Assembly (NCBI RefSeq): GCF_033115175.1
Contig: NC_084828.1
Coordinates: forward strand, 32,796,388 to 32,860,387
Direction: 5' to 3'
Source: Lepus europaeus
Lineage: Eukaryota; Chordata; Mammalia; Lagomorpha; Leporidae
DNA: 64,000 nt
Shown: positions 36,227 through 46,260 of the stretch, one piece after another
How positions within the stretch are numbered: the stretch's first letter is position 1
Layout of the letters: each line of letters begins with the position of its first letter
Program-made: the position numbers and the translations under genes
The notes under the pieces: generated by a model
The model's database searches: none
The model's input: the letters and a program-made list of their open reading frames with translations, nothing else
What the model was told of the DNA's origin: nothing

Positions 36227-36248
36227 ACTACATTTCCCAGAGGACTGC
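36227..36248 (+). promoter_or_regulatory. ZNF143/Staf-type motif, copy 2
   Basis: ACTACATTTCCCAGAGGACTGC keeps the ACTACA and TTCCCAG blocks of the ZNF143 motif. It is in the same orientation as copy 1, about 280 bp downstream and 75 bp before the start codon, so probably within or close to the 5' UTR. Confidence 0.65.
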
Positions 36249-36322
36249 GGGACAGCCGGGAGGCGAGGGGGCGGTGCCCTCCGTTTGGTACAGTCACCCC
36301 AAGCCTCTTCGGCGGGATTGTG

Positions 36323-36347
36323 ATGGCCGGAGAGATGACGATTTTAG
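36323..36347 (+). CDS. HSPA13: HSPA13 coding exon 1
   Basis: Twenty-five coding bases encode M-A-G-E-M-T-I-L and the first base of a Gly codon, then a GTCAGT donor. It is too short to be found as an open reading frame. It is supported by its match to the known short N-terminus of HSPA13, by its place inside the CpG-rich promoter, and by phase: the split Gly codon is completed by exon 2. Confidence 0.9.
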
Positions 36348-39300
36348 GTCAGTGTGTGGGAGTCCTTATAGTCGTTATGGCCATGGAGACCGTCCGGGGA
36401 GACAGGGGTGGGTGGGAGTGGTTGTCTTACCGCCTGGAACCAGCTGGCGCGGCGGGAGGGGAGTCCGAAAGGTGATTTAGAGGAGGGTTTTCGCGGTTTG
36501 GAGGGGCCCGGGCCAGTGTAGGCCCCTGTAGGACCAGATGCGTGTATCGGCCTAGGGATCCACTCTTTCCCACAGATCCTCGGTGTCGAATGGCTGGTTG
36601 AACTTGGGCCCCTGAGAGGCTTCTCGATGGTTTTGTGGAGGAAGGGGGTTGGAGCAGCGGCAGGGGACGCTCGGGGGATGCCGAGTTGGAGAGGTGCCGA
36701 CCCCCTCGATGGATATACAGCCCGCTGCCCGTTGCACCGAGTCCTGTTGGGAATTACCTTCCCCTGTCCGGAAAGTGATGAAGTGCCGCTAAATTGTGCC
36801 TGTTGGTGGAGGGAAGTGGGACTGGCGCTTGGAGTCATTGTTTTAGAGGTAGGCGATGAAGATGAGCTCACAATCGGTGACACAGAGTCCTCCAAAGTGA
36901 CGTGTGGGTCATAGGAAGGTGTGTGGGCACAGGTGCCTAGCACAACCTCCTGAACGCCATTCGGAGGTCTGAGAACAGGTGTGTGGGCACAGGTGCCTAG
37001 CACAACCTCCTGAACGCCATTCGGAGGTCTGAGAACAGAGTGGGTCCTTCTCCTGCGGTCTGCATGGCATTTGTTCTGTTAAGATGTGGCAGCTATACCG
37101 AAGCAGCTCTCAAAGCAGTTTTATCCAATTTATTCACTTCCTCCTTTTGAAAGGGAAAAGAAGATAAATGGATAAACTTTTTAGTGTGGAATTTTAATGG
37201 AATGTGCCAATAATGATAACTAAAGCTGTTTCTAAAGAAGTGAAATCTAAATACCATTTCTTCAAGAAAATTGTATTATATCTATCTACCTTTTGCTCCA
37301 GAAGAATACTATTTTCTATCCACATCAGCGCAATTTTTTGTCAAAATATCTTTACATTTTGTTATTTTCCCATTAGTAGATATCTATGTAGTTACAGGAG
37401 TTGTTTGCTTTTCTTGTTGCTTTGTTTTTAATTATATAATAGCCCGTTAATACATACTTTGAGAGAAGTCTATCAGTTCCACAAAAGAAAATATTTTGTG
37501 ATTTTTTTTGTCATATTTTAAAAAGTCGTATTAATGAGACGTTGCTATGGTAGTTGGGCATATTGTCCTAGTTGATGAGGTAGTATCATTTAATTTGCCT
37601 TTGTTTCAGGATCAGCTGTTCTGACCCTCCTGTTGGCTGGCTATTTGGCACAACAGTATTTACCATTGCCTACTCCTAAAGTGATTGGCATTGACCTCGG
37701 CACCACCTACTGTTCTGTCGGAGTGTTTTTTCCTGGCACCGGAAAAGTGAAGGTGATTCCAGATGAGAATGGTCACATCAGCATACCCAGCATGGTGTCC
37801 TTTACTGAGGATGCTGTGTATGTGGGGTACGAAAGCCTAGAGCTGGCAGATTCAAATCCTCAAAACACCATATATGATGCCAAAAGATTCATAGGCAAGA
37901 TTTTTACCCCAGAAGAGCTGGAGGCTGAAATTGGCAGATACCCATTTAAGGTAAGTGATTAAATCTTAAGATCTATGTACATTGTAGTTCAGTGTGCTCT
38001 CTCCACACTTTGGCTTCATGTTGCAAAATGGTTTATTTCAACTAGCTTGATCTGTAAGGAAGTTGTATATCATCTTGCATAACAAGAAATTCTAGCTCTG
38101 GGGTGACCTAAGTCAAATTCAGTGACTCTGCACCAGTCAGCTTTTTATCAATGCAATGAAAAGCCTAAGTTCCTTTTGAGGGCCTCATTGTTTCTGTCTC
38201 CTGGTGAGGCCAGGGACTGGCAGTGCCTGTGCTGAGGAACTATCAAGTGGTACCCCAAGGAGCAGAGAGAGAATGGTCAGGCTCCATTCAGGCTTTCCAA
38301 CCAACCTCTAAGGGAGAACCACCTGCCAAGGGCATGCCTCTTGTAACCTCAGGGCCTCCGGGCCTCCGGATGGGCCCACCTCCTCAACACCATAATTGGA
38401 TTGAGTTTCTACCCTCTTAACACATTATTTTATAGCTTTGGGGTTTAAATGTCTTAATGCATGCAGGAGCACTAAATCCTGCTCAAACTTTGGCTCTTTG
38501 TAGTGCTAGCAAGGACTTAGGGTTTTGCTGTAGTCTTGCTCTGCCATCCTAAGAATTTCTTTTTAGCTTTGTCAAGGAGCTAGCAAGGTTGATGAAACCT
38601 CAGGTCCTCTACATCGATGTGGGTGTGGGTGTGGGTGTGTACTTAGAAACAGATCTTGCTAGGTATACTGTGCTCTGGCCTATTTCAAGCTCAATAGTGT
38701 GGCATGGATGATTAGTCAGTAGGATCACACCACTTAGTGGTTAGTGGAATGACTGTCCCAATGTTTAGTTGACCTGCTCTATGAATATACATTTTCTTTT
38801 TTACCTGGTTTTGTACTTACGTTGTAGTTTCAGTGAAAAATCCTCATATGCAAATCTTTGTATACTTCTTGGAATATTTCCTAATTTGAATTCTAGAAAT
38901 AGACTTCATAGGTCAATTGTCTACATGTTTTCTAGGGCTTTTATTTATATTACCAAATTGCTTATCAGAAAGGTTGTGTGCTCTTACCCATTATTTCTTT
39001 TAGAGTACTTGCATCTGTACTTTCTTTTATTTTTTAAGATTTATTTATTTAATTAAAAGGCAAGAGTTACAGAGCAAGAGGGAGAGAGAAGAGAGAAAGA
39101 GATCTTCATCTGCTGGTTTCTTCCCCCAGATGGCCACAACAGCCAGGGCTGGGCGAACTGGAAATCAGGTCTAGAATTTTATCTGGGTCTCCCATGTTGG
39201 TGGGTAGGAGCCTAAGCAATTGGGCCATCTTCTGCTGCTTAGCATGGAGCTGGATCAGAAGTGGACTAGCTGGGGTCAGACTGGCTTGAACTGGCAGCCA

Positions 39301-40395
39301 TATGGGATGCCAGCATTGTAGGCACTTCTAAATTACGACTTTGGGTACATAAAGTTGTTAAGTTTCCAAGTGATCTGACTTTAAATTGTTTCTGTTATGT
39401 GTGGACCCTGGTAGTATTGGTGTTTTTGTACCTTAATAGTGTTTTTATTTTAAAGATTGGTTTATTTACTTGAAAGGCAAAGTGACAGAGAATGATTTTC
39501 CATTTGTGGGTTCAATCATAAGTGAATGCAGCAGCCAGAGCTGAGCCAGCCTGAAGCCAAGAGCCAGAAACTCTGCCTGGGGGTTCTTCGTGAGTGTCGG
39601 GAACTCATCCCTTGCTTCCCATTTACATTAGCGGGGAGCTAGATCGGAGCAGAGTAGCAGGCCTAGAAGAGAAGACGCTCCAGTGTGGGATGCTGTTGTC
39701 TCAGGTGTTGATTTATCCTGCTGTGCTACAGTGCCTGCCCCTTGTTTTTGTTTTCCCCAGGGAGTGGTGAAATATTGTTGAAAGATCCGATTTTCTTGAT
39801 TAAAACCTTATCTAGAGTGACTGGGGAAAAGTTTGTATGATTTCTTAGAACAGATAATTCTTTTTACTCTCAATTATTTTTTTAAAAGCTGATATATATA
39901 GGGTGGTATGTTTTAGGATCGATTGAGTTTTTTAAATGTATTCTCATATAAGCAGGGATAATGAGTTAAGAATACATAGCATGCTTTCATGGATGCAAAA
40001 AATAAATGATACTTGATTCTTAGATAGGAACATGGGGAAGTATTAAAATATTCTTGTTAATTTGTACTAGAAAATCCTTTGAGTTATCTATTACTTTTGG
40101 ATCAAGGTATTTAGAAAAAGAAATCTTGAGGTATTAAGTGGCTGTTATTATATTTCATAATTCATCCTTTCATTAAATATATATTGATAATCTGTTCTAG
40201 TTATTTTCTTGATACTGAATTTTATTCTGTTGAAAAATGTATGAATTAATTTTACAGCTTTAAAGTATTATATTTAATAAATAATAGTCTTGGTAAATGT
40301 ACTAGTAAATTATGAATGAACTTTATGATTTTAGAAAGGTAAAGGTAAGCTTTAATTGAATTAATCCAGCATGTATGTATGGTAATAAGTATATG

Positions 40396-40441
<46 letters not shown>

Positions 40442-43400
40442 CTTTTCCTCCCTTTTCTGATTTTACAAATCCTATTTGCAGGTTTTAAACAAAAATGGGA
40501 TGGTTGAGTTTTCTGTGACAAGTAACGAGACCCTCACCGTTTCCCCAGAATATGTTGGCTCTCGACTGTTGTTGAAATTAAAGGAAATGGCGGAGGAGTA
40601 TCTCGGAATGCCAGTTGCCAATGCAGTCATCTCTGTACCAGCAGAATTTGATCTAAAGCAGAGAAATTCAACCATTGAAGCTGCTAACCTTGCAGGTAAC
40701 CATATGCTTGCCTGTGCTGCATTTTTCTCAACATTTTGTTAGATAAGAGTATCTCTTTATTTTCATCTCCTTAAAAGGCAGAGAGAGCTTCCATCCACTG
40801 GTTCACTCTCAAAATGCCTGCAATAACCAGGCTGGGCCAGGTTTTATTATTCCATCGGGGTCTCCCACCTGGGTGGCAGGGGTCTGCTTCAGTCATCAAC
40901 GGCTACCTCACAGGCACATTAGGGTCCCCAACGTAGGAAGTGGGGGTCCCAAGTGACAACTTAATCCACTGTATCACACTGCCTGCCCTGGTTTATCTCT
41001 TTTTAACTCACAAATTATAGGCACATAAGCTAACCATATAGTAGGTAAATTAGATTTCTTATAGATTTATATATGAGAATTATGAACAGCAGTCAGGCAC
41101 ATGACAAAGGCTAAGACAACATAGATACATGTTAATAGTGAAGAATTCTTTTTTTTTTAAAACTGTCTTTAGTGTTACAGTAAAACTAACTTTTTAAAAA
41201 AAAATCTGTGGCAAAAAAGAATTCATTTCACACTATTCAACAAAACAGATTAATCTATTCTCATGGAGTTTATATTCCATTAGAACAAAACATGGATTAA
41301 GCTTGAAAGTTAAATTTAAAATGAGGTTTCTTACCTTCAGTGTTACATTTTGGGCTGGATGATTCTTGGGTGTGAAAGACTGTCTTGTGTACTACAGAAT
41401 ATTTAGCATCATTTCGAGCCACTACTTACTGCGTAAGAGCTGCACCCTCCCTCACCAAGCGGAGACAATAAACAAAAGTCTCCATTTATTGCCCAATGTC
41501 TCCTGGAGCCAAAATTGTCCCTGGTAGAGAACCAGTGGTACAGAGAATTTCAGAAAGTAGCATGCTAAGAAAAAGGTGAACAGAATAAGGGGATAAGGTT
41601 GCTGGTGGTGGTCAGGGGAGGGGGGACTTGTAGGTTTGAAAAGGCTGGTGAGGTGAGCTTCACTGGAAAAGTGACATTTACACGGATTGAAGGCAGTGAG
41701 GTAGTTAGCCATGCAGCCGTATGGAGGAGTGAGTTGCTACAGGAAGAGGAAACGGCGAGTGTAGCAACCGTAAAGTAGGAACTTGCTGGTGGATGACAGG
41801 ATGCGCGGTTGGCAGTATGGCTGCAGCACATGGAGTGATAGAGAGGTTCAGGGAAGGGTATTGTGATCTTTGGATGAATTCATGTTGGCAGGACCCCCGA
41901 TACATAACTCCGGATTACTTCCCAGACCATTCCTTAAGTGTGGCTCAGTTTAAAGTGACACTTTGTGCAAGGAAATCAGATCTTGGACCAGAAAAGCTTG
42001 ATTTCATATCTACAACAACTAGTTATAGTTTATAATGATTGGAACGTTGCTGCTCCTGTACTCCCAAGTAGCAGCTCAATATTAGAAAAGCTGTATTTTT
42101 TTAAAAAGTAAGTATTAATCAAGAATGAAATGACTTATTCTGTTGAACTTGGGCTTCTCTTTCTTTACGTTGTAATTGTTTACAATAAGTTTAATGGCAC
42201 CATTTAGAAAAGCCTATCTTAACATTCCCATTAGATGATTTTTCTTGAGTATGTGACTGCTGTCATTTTATGTAGTAAAGTTCATGTCACAGAAGACTCA
42301 AATATGCTATAAGATTGAATAGGAAGAAATCCCTTAGTTGAGTCATCTCGTGGGTTCTTGCTTCCAACTCTTACAGGACTGAAGATCTTGAGGGTCATAA
42401 ATGAACCCACAGCGGCAGCCATGGCCTACGGTCTCCACAAGGCTGATGTCTTCCACGTCTTGGTGATAGACTTGGGTGGAGGAACTCTCGATGTGTCTTT
42501 ACTGAATAAACAAGGAGGAATGTTTCTAACGCGAGCCATGTCTGGTAAGAGTACCACAGAGCGGGTTAAAGAGCTTCAGGCGACAATGCTTTCCTTAACA
42601 TACCTAATCTGTAACATGTTCTTTTTTAATTTTTTCAGAATTCTTTGAATTCATGTTGGTAATTTTGTTTCTGTAATTGTATCCCATTGTTTCTATATAT
42701 TTACTATAAACAGTGAAGTCTCAAAAAATTACCTGTTATCCTCTTAGTCAATTACATACACTGCCAGTTGTAGCTCACTGAGCTGGTAGGATTTTTGTTT
42801 TTAAGTTTATTTGTTTGTATATTATTTAAAAGGCAGAGTGACAGAAAGAGAGAATTAGAGGTTTATCCACTGGTTCACTCCTACAATACCTGCAACAGCC
42901 AGAGCTAGCCTGGGCCACAGCCAGGAACCAGGAGCACCATATAGGTCTGCCACGTCAGCGGCAGGAACTTGCCAAGTACCTGGGCCGACACCTGCTCCCT
43001 CCCAGGTGCATTAGCAGGAAGCTAGATCAGAAGTGGAGGACACTTACGAGGGATCATACTGACACAAGGGATGAGAGCCTCCCAAGTAGCAGCTTAACCC
43101 TCTTGAGTCACAATGCCCACCCCACCATAGGACTTCTCATGCTGGTGGTGAGAGGAACAGAGAGAAGAAAATTTCTGTTAAAATGAAAGATGATCATTTA
43201 TTTCACTTAAGAATATGCTTTATAAAATAGATACCTTTAGAAAATCAGATTTTGCTGTTCGCCAAAAAAATGACAGAATTGTGTATTCTCAATTTTTAAA
43301 TGTATTTATTGATTTAAGAGGCCAAGACGTAGAAAGAGATCCCTCATCTGCTGGTTCACTCCCCTGATGCCAACAACATCTAAGGCTTGACCTGGATCTC

Positions 43401-45460
43401 AGAGTCAAGAGTCAGGACCTCAATTCTGGTCTCACGTTGATAAAAGGGACCCAACTACTTGAGCCGTTACTGCCAGCTGTCAGGGTCTGCATCAGTAGGA
43501 AACTGGAGTCAGCAGCTGGCCCCAGGCACAGTGGTTAAGATGTTACTTAGAATACCCACATCCCATATTAGAATGCCTGGGTTTGAATCCCAACTCCACT
43601 TCCGATTTCAACTTCCTGCTGATGTACACCTTGGGATGCAGCTCAAGTACTTGGGTCTCTGCCACCTGTAGGGGAGGCTTGGATTGAGTTCTCATCTCCT
43701 GGCGTCAGCCTGGCCCAGCCCTAGCTGTTGCAGGCATTTGAGAAATGAACTAGAGGATGGAAGATCTATCTGTCTCGGTCTTTTGAATAAAAATAAATAA
43801 GAAAATGGTGTCTTTCCCACAAAGTTACACACCTGCCCTCTACATCTTTTTTTCGAGGTGTTTGTTATATGTAATTTGGGTTAAGGAACTAAGGCTCATT
43901 GAAGAGTTAAGCTGTAAGTTATATGTGTAAATTACAAGTTTTAACTTCTGCATGTTTCTTTCTCTCTTTTTTTTTTTTTAAAGATTCATTTATTTATTTG
44001 AAAGGCAGAGTTATAGAGAAGCAGAGGCAGAAAGAGAGAGAGAGAGATCTTCCATCCGCTGGTTCATGCCCCACATGGCCTCAATGGCTGGAGCTGGGCT
44101 GATCCAAAGCCAAGAGTCTGGAGCTTCTTCCAGGTCTCTTCTTTTTCAGGACTTGGGCCATCTTCCACTCCTTTCCCAGGCCTTATCATTGAGATGGATC
44201 AGAAGTAGAGCAGCATTGGGTCAAATTGAGGCCCCTATGGGATGCCGGCACTGCAGGCGGTGGTTTTACCTGCTGTGCCACAGCACCGGCCGGCCCCTGT
44301 TTCTTTCTCTTTACTGGGCTTTTGTGCACCAAGTCAAATGCTGGAAGATTATAATATATTACTCTACTTTGAAATCATTTTCTCTACTTTTCTTATTAAT
44401 CATGCACATAAAAGAATTTTTTAAAAAAGCCACTGATACTTTTGAATGTGTTTATAAAAAAGCATTCTCTTCTGTTGAGAATAATGACTTTTAGTGTTTT
44501 AAATAACTTTAAAAGTTAATCTGTGTTCTCAATCTATTTTCTGAAAATTATTTAATTAAGAAATACTTGTACATCCTTTAAAAATTTTCTGACCACGATG
44601 TTTTTAAGTAGTACATATTAGAGTTGAAATCAGTTTGACTCAGTTATTTTTAAATCAGTCTTCCTATGAATAAAATATTACTGAGACTTTAAGAAGGAAA
44701 ATTTATTTCCAGAATATAATTTTATAGATATACAGACACATACACATCAATGTGCATAAGAATAATATGAACTCTTTTATTTTTTCACTTAGGAAACAAT
44801 AAACTTGGGGGCCAGGACTTCAATCAGAGATTGCTTCAGTATTTGTATACACAGATCTATCAAAAGTACGGCTTCTACCCCTCTAGGAAGGAGGAAATAC
44901 ACAGATTAAGACAAGCTGTGGAAATGGTCAAGTTAAATCTGACGCTTCATCAGTCTGCTCAGATGTCAGTATTACTAACAGTGGAGGAAAAGGACGGGCA
45001 GGATCCCCAGCAAGCCGAGTCTGAAGGGCCACAGGACACACTTTCCCCAGCAGATGGACGCCAGGTGAACAGTATGTTGGGACCTGGCCTTTCTGAAAAG
45101 AACAGTGGGAAAAGGCAGGTTTTATTTGAAACTGAAGTATCACGGAAGCTCTTTGATAGCCTTAATGAAGATCTCTTCCAGAAAATACTCGTCCCCATTC
45201 GGCAAGTATTAAAAGAAGGCCACCTGGAGAGGACTGAGATTGACGAGGTGGTCCTCGTTGGGGGCTCCACGCGTATTCCCCGCATCCGCCAGGTCATTCA
45301 GGAGTTCTTTGGGAAGGATCCCAACACGTCCGTGGACCCTGACCTGGCAGTGGTGACAGGAGTGGCTATCCAAGCAGGGATTGACGGAGGTTCTTGGCCT
45401 TTGCAAGTCAGTGCTTTAGAAATTCCCAATAAGCATTTACAAAAAACCAATTTCAACTGA
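36323..45460 (+). CDS. HSPA13: HSPA13 (STCH), Hsp70-family ATPase, complete 5-exon coding region
   Basis: Joining 36323-36347, 37610-37950, 40482-40695, 42377-42544 and 44793-45460 gives 1416 nt, that is 471 codons plus TGA, the same length as I recall for human HSPA13. All four introns are GT-AG and the phases agree. Domain order: a short hydrophobic N-terminal leader (residues ~6-25), Hsp70 phosphate-1 motif [12 protein letters not shown], connect-1 region [12 protein letters not shown], phosphate-2 motif [14 protein letters not shown], a hydrophilic insert in exon 5, and adenosine motif [12 protein letters not shown]. As known for this family, the protein has the Hsp70 ATPase core but no C-terminal peptide-binding domain; it is microsome/ER-associated and its ATPase does not need peptide. 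The start is the ATG at 36323 (G at -3 and +4, strong context). Its downstream neighbour ABCC13 is convergent. No frameshift or lost motif is seen, so the gene looks functional. Confidence 0.96.
36917..37036. repeat. Perfect 60-bp tandem duplication in HSPA13 intron 1
   Basis: Bases 36917-36976 and 36977-37036 are identical over the full 60 bp, starting AGGTGTGTGGGCAC and ending GGTCTGAGAAC. There is no divergence, so the duplication is very recent or an assembly artefact. It lies about 570 bp downstream of coding exon 1, in the shore of the CpG island. Confidence 0.95.
37610..37950 (+). CDS. HSPA13: HSPA13 coding exon 2 (leader and first ATPase motif)
   Basis: The exon is 341 nt, from a TTTCAG acceptor to an AAG|GTAAGT donor. 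It encodes the end of the hydrophobic leader ([15 protein letters not shown]), then the phosphate-1 loop [14 protein letters not shown], which binds ATP phosphates in Hsp70 proteins, and the conserved block [12 protein letters not shown]. It ends in phase 0 after EIGRYPFK. Confidence 0.97.
38135..38440 (-). mobile_element. MaLR LTR fragment in HSPA13 intron 2
   Basis: The + strand shows CCCACCTCCTCAACACCATAA then TTGGATTGAGTTTCTACCC, the complement of the 5' part of a MaLR LTR. The rest is weak. Confidence 0.4.
38616..38641 (+). repeat. (TGTGGG)n microsatellite
   Basis: Four tandem GTGGGT units in HSPA13 intron 2. Confidence 0.85.
39030..39335 (-). mobile_element. C-type SINE, old, HSPA13 intron 2
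   Basis: Reverse copy: TTTTAAGATTTATTTATTTA, AGGCAAGAGTTACAGAGC, CATATGGGATGCCAGCATTG. Confidence 0.88.
39446..39741 (-). mobile_element. C-type SINE, old, HSPA13 intron 2
   Basis: Reverse copy: TTACTTGAAAGGCAAAGTGA, CATTAGCGGGGAGCTAGATC, head TGCTACAGTGCCTGCCCC. Confidence 0.88.
40396..40440 (+). repeat. (TG)n(TA)n microsatellite before HSPA13 exon 3
   Basis: A TG run followed by a TA run, ending about 40 bp upstream of the exon 3 acceptor. Length changes here could affect the branch-point region. Confidence 0.9.
40482..40695 (+). CDS. HSPA13: HSPA13 coding exon 3
   Basis: The exon is 214 nt, with acceptor TTTGCAG and donor G|GTAACC, beginning [12 protein letters not shown]. It encodes the Hsp70 subdomain containing the block [19 protein letters not shown], corresponding to the VPAYFND region of canonical Hsp70. 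A TG/TA microsatellite lies about 40 bases upstream of the acceptor, unusually close to the polypyrimidine tract. Confidence 0.96.
40770..40989 (-). mobile_element. C-type SINE, old, HSPA13 intron 3
   Basis: Shortened reverse copy starting 75 bp after the exon 3 donor: AAAAGGCAGAGAGAGCTTCC, head TGTATCACACTGCCTGCCC. Confidence 0.82.
41348..41536 (+). mobile_element. MER5A (hAT-Charlie) DNA transposon, HSPA13 intron 3
   Basis: Matches the remembered MER5A order: TTGTGTACTACAGAATATTTA, GCATCATTTCGAGCCACTAC, CAAAAGTCTCCATTTATTGC, CCAATGTCTCCTGGAGCC, then CCCTGGTAGAGAACCAGTGG at the end. Confidence 0.75.
42377..42544 (+). CDS. HSPA13: HSPA13 coding exon 4 (phosphate-2 motif)
   Basis: The exon is 168 nt, with acceptor CTTACAG and donor G|GTAAGA. 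It encodes [19 protein letters not shown] followed by [14 protein letters not shown], the connect-1 and phosphate-2 elements of the actin/Hsp70 ATPase fold. Both splice junctions split Gly codons (phase 1), matching exons 3 and 5. Confidence 0.97.
42799..43123 (-). mobile_element. C-type SINE, old, HSPA13 intron 4
   Basis: Reverse copy: TTTAAAAGGCAGAGTGACAG, CTCCCAGGTGCATTAGCAGG, head AGTCACAATGCCCACCCC. Confidence 0.88.
43289..43510 (-). mobile_element. C-type SINE fragment, HSPA13 intron 4
   Basis: Reverse tail half: ATTTATTGATTTAAGAGGCC, CTCATCTGCTGGTTCACTCC. It is cut off where the next, opposite-facing copy begins. Confidence 0.75.
43513..43803 (+). mobile_element. C-type SINE, old, HSPA13 intron 4
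   Basis: Forward copy: GGCCCCAGGCACAGTGGTTA, CCCACATCCCATATTAGAAT, tail TTGAATAAAAATAAATAAG. It forms an inverted pair with the preceding fragment. Confidence 0.82.
43966..44297 (-). mobile_element. C-type SINE, HSPA13 intron 4
   Basis: Reverse copy with T-tract, TTTGAAAGGCAGAGTTATAG and head GCCACAGCACCGGCC. Target duplication TGTTTCTTTCTCT at 43953-43965 and 44298-44310. It ends about 500 bp before exon 5. Confidence 0.94.
44793..45460 (+). CDS. HSPA13: HSPA13 terminal coding exon 5
   Basis: The exon is 668 nt from a TTCACTTAG acceptor to TGA at 45458-45460. It starts [14 protein letters not shown], carries the HSPA13-specific hydrophilic insert (about residues 305-355, rich in E, Q, S, D and G), then [15 protein letters not shown] and the adenosine motif [16 protein letters not shown]. 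It ends LQKTNFN. The protein stops where canonical Hsp70 would continue into its linker and substrate-binding domain, as expected for this gene. Confidence 0.97.
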
Positions 45461-46254
45461 GTGATGGAAGACAGTGGTTGTTATCTGATGGTCTTTTCCC
45501 CTTTATCAGGCCACCTCTTCCAAAAAACAAAGTCTCTCTGTATTCTCTCACAGATTTACCTAGAAAGCTGCATTTCAATAGAGGAAAACTTTACATAGCA
45601 TTGTGTTGTAGGAGTAGATGTGACCAGATTGATTTTGGAGAGAACCCGTCATAATGGAATTCTAAAATGAGAACTGAGGTAAACTCTCTTACAATAGGAG
45701 CATGGAAGGCTGTATTTTTCTGGGTTCTTGAAGTAGACAACCATATGCACTTAACATCATATTCTGTAAATGTTAAAGAGTGCCATTATGATTCCCAGCT
45801 CTTACTAAATTATATTAGTAGGAGCTGGTAATTTCCTTTCTTGGTTATTACATCTATATTAATTTGAACTATACTTGAAGGACAGTGTTGATGTCAGGTA
45901 TTTATATTGGCTGGGAAATAGCAGTATTCAGGCGGGCTGCAAATATAATATTCAGTAACTGCCATGTTATATAACGAAGTGACTTTCACAAATACAGTAT
46001 CCCACTATGTGTCATATTTTCATAATCTGCACTCTCCAGATTTTTAAAATACATTTAATAGGTTGGTTATTGGTTTATCTTCTTCCGAAGATAGCTGCAG
46101 GTTTATTCAGGAGTTTCAATACCAGATAGAAAGTTATTTTCTGGTAAACTTCATCAACTGTATGTCATTCTCTGCTTGGATTTTTGTGATTCTGCCTGAT
46201 GTTAGAAAACAATACGAAATGATTAATTGCATTTTAAAAATGTGTTAATGTCAC

Positions 46255-46260
46255 AATAAA
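46255..46260 (+). terminator. HSPA13 proximal poly(A) signal candidate
   Basis: An exact AATAAA about 800 nt after the HSPA13 stop, followed by a TCTGTCTCACTTTTGTG stretch that could serve as a U/GU-rich downstream element. It would give a short-UTR transcript. Confidence 0.45.

Larger units (their letters stand above)
35880..36750 (+). promoter_or_regulatory. CpG island and promoter of HSPA13
   Basis: Base composition changes sharply from AT-rich repeats to GC-rich, CpG-rich sequence that spans coding exon 1 and the start of intron 1. Candidate elements, in order: ZNF143-type motif 35949-35968, GC box GGGCGGGG 35976-35983, CRE-like TTACGTCA 36002-36009, TATAAA 36038-36043, inverted CCAAT (ATTGG) at 36080-36084 and 36122-36126, second ZNF143-type motif 36227-36248, and GC box 36267-36274. 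This is a typical housekeeping promoter. I see no clustered heat-shock element, in line with HSPA13 being known as constitutively expressed. The exact transcription start cannot be read from sequence alone. Confidence 0.85.

Noticed and set aside
36133-36480. Open frame of 115 codons upstream of and overlapping HSPA13 exon 1
   Set aside because: It runs through the exon 1 donor into the intron and is in another frame. At most a short upstream ORF if transcription starts before 36133; no protein is supported.
36344-37003. 219-codon open frame antisense to HSPA13 exon 1 and intron 1, the longest in the window
   Set aside because: It lies in a CpG-rich island where stops are rare, includes the 60-bp duplication, has no recognisable domain, and is low-complexity (Ser/Pro/Thr-rich).
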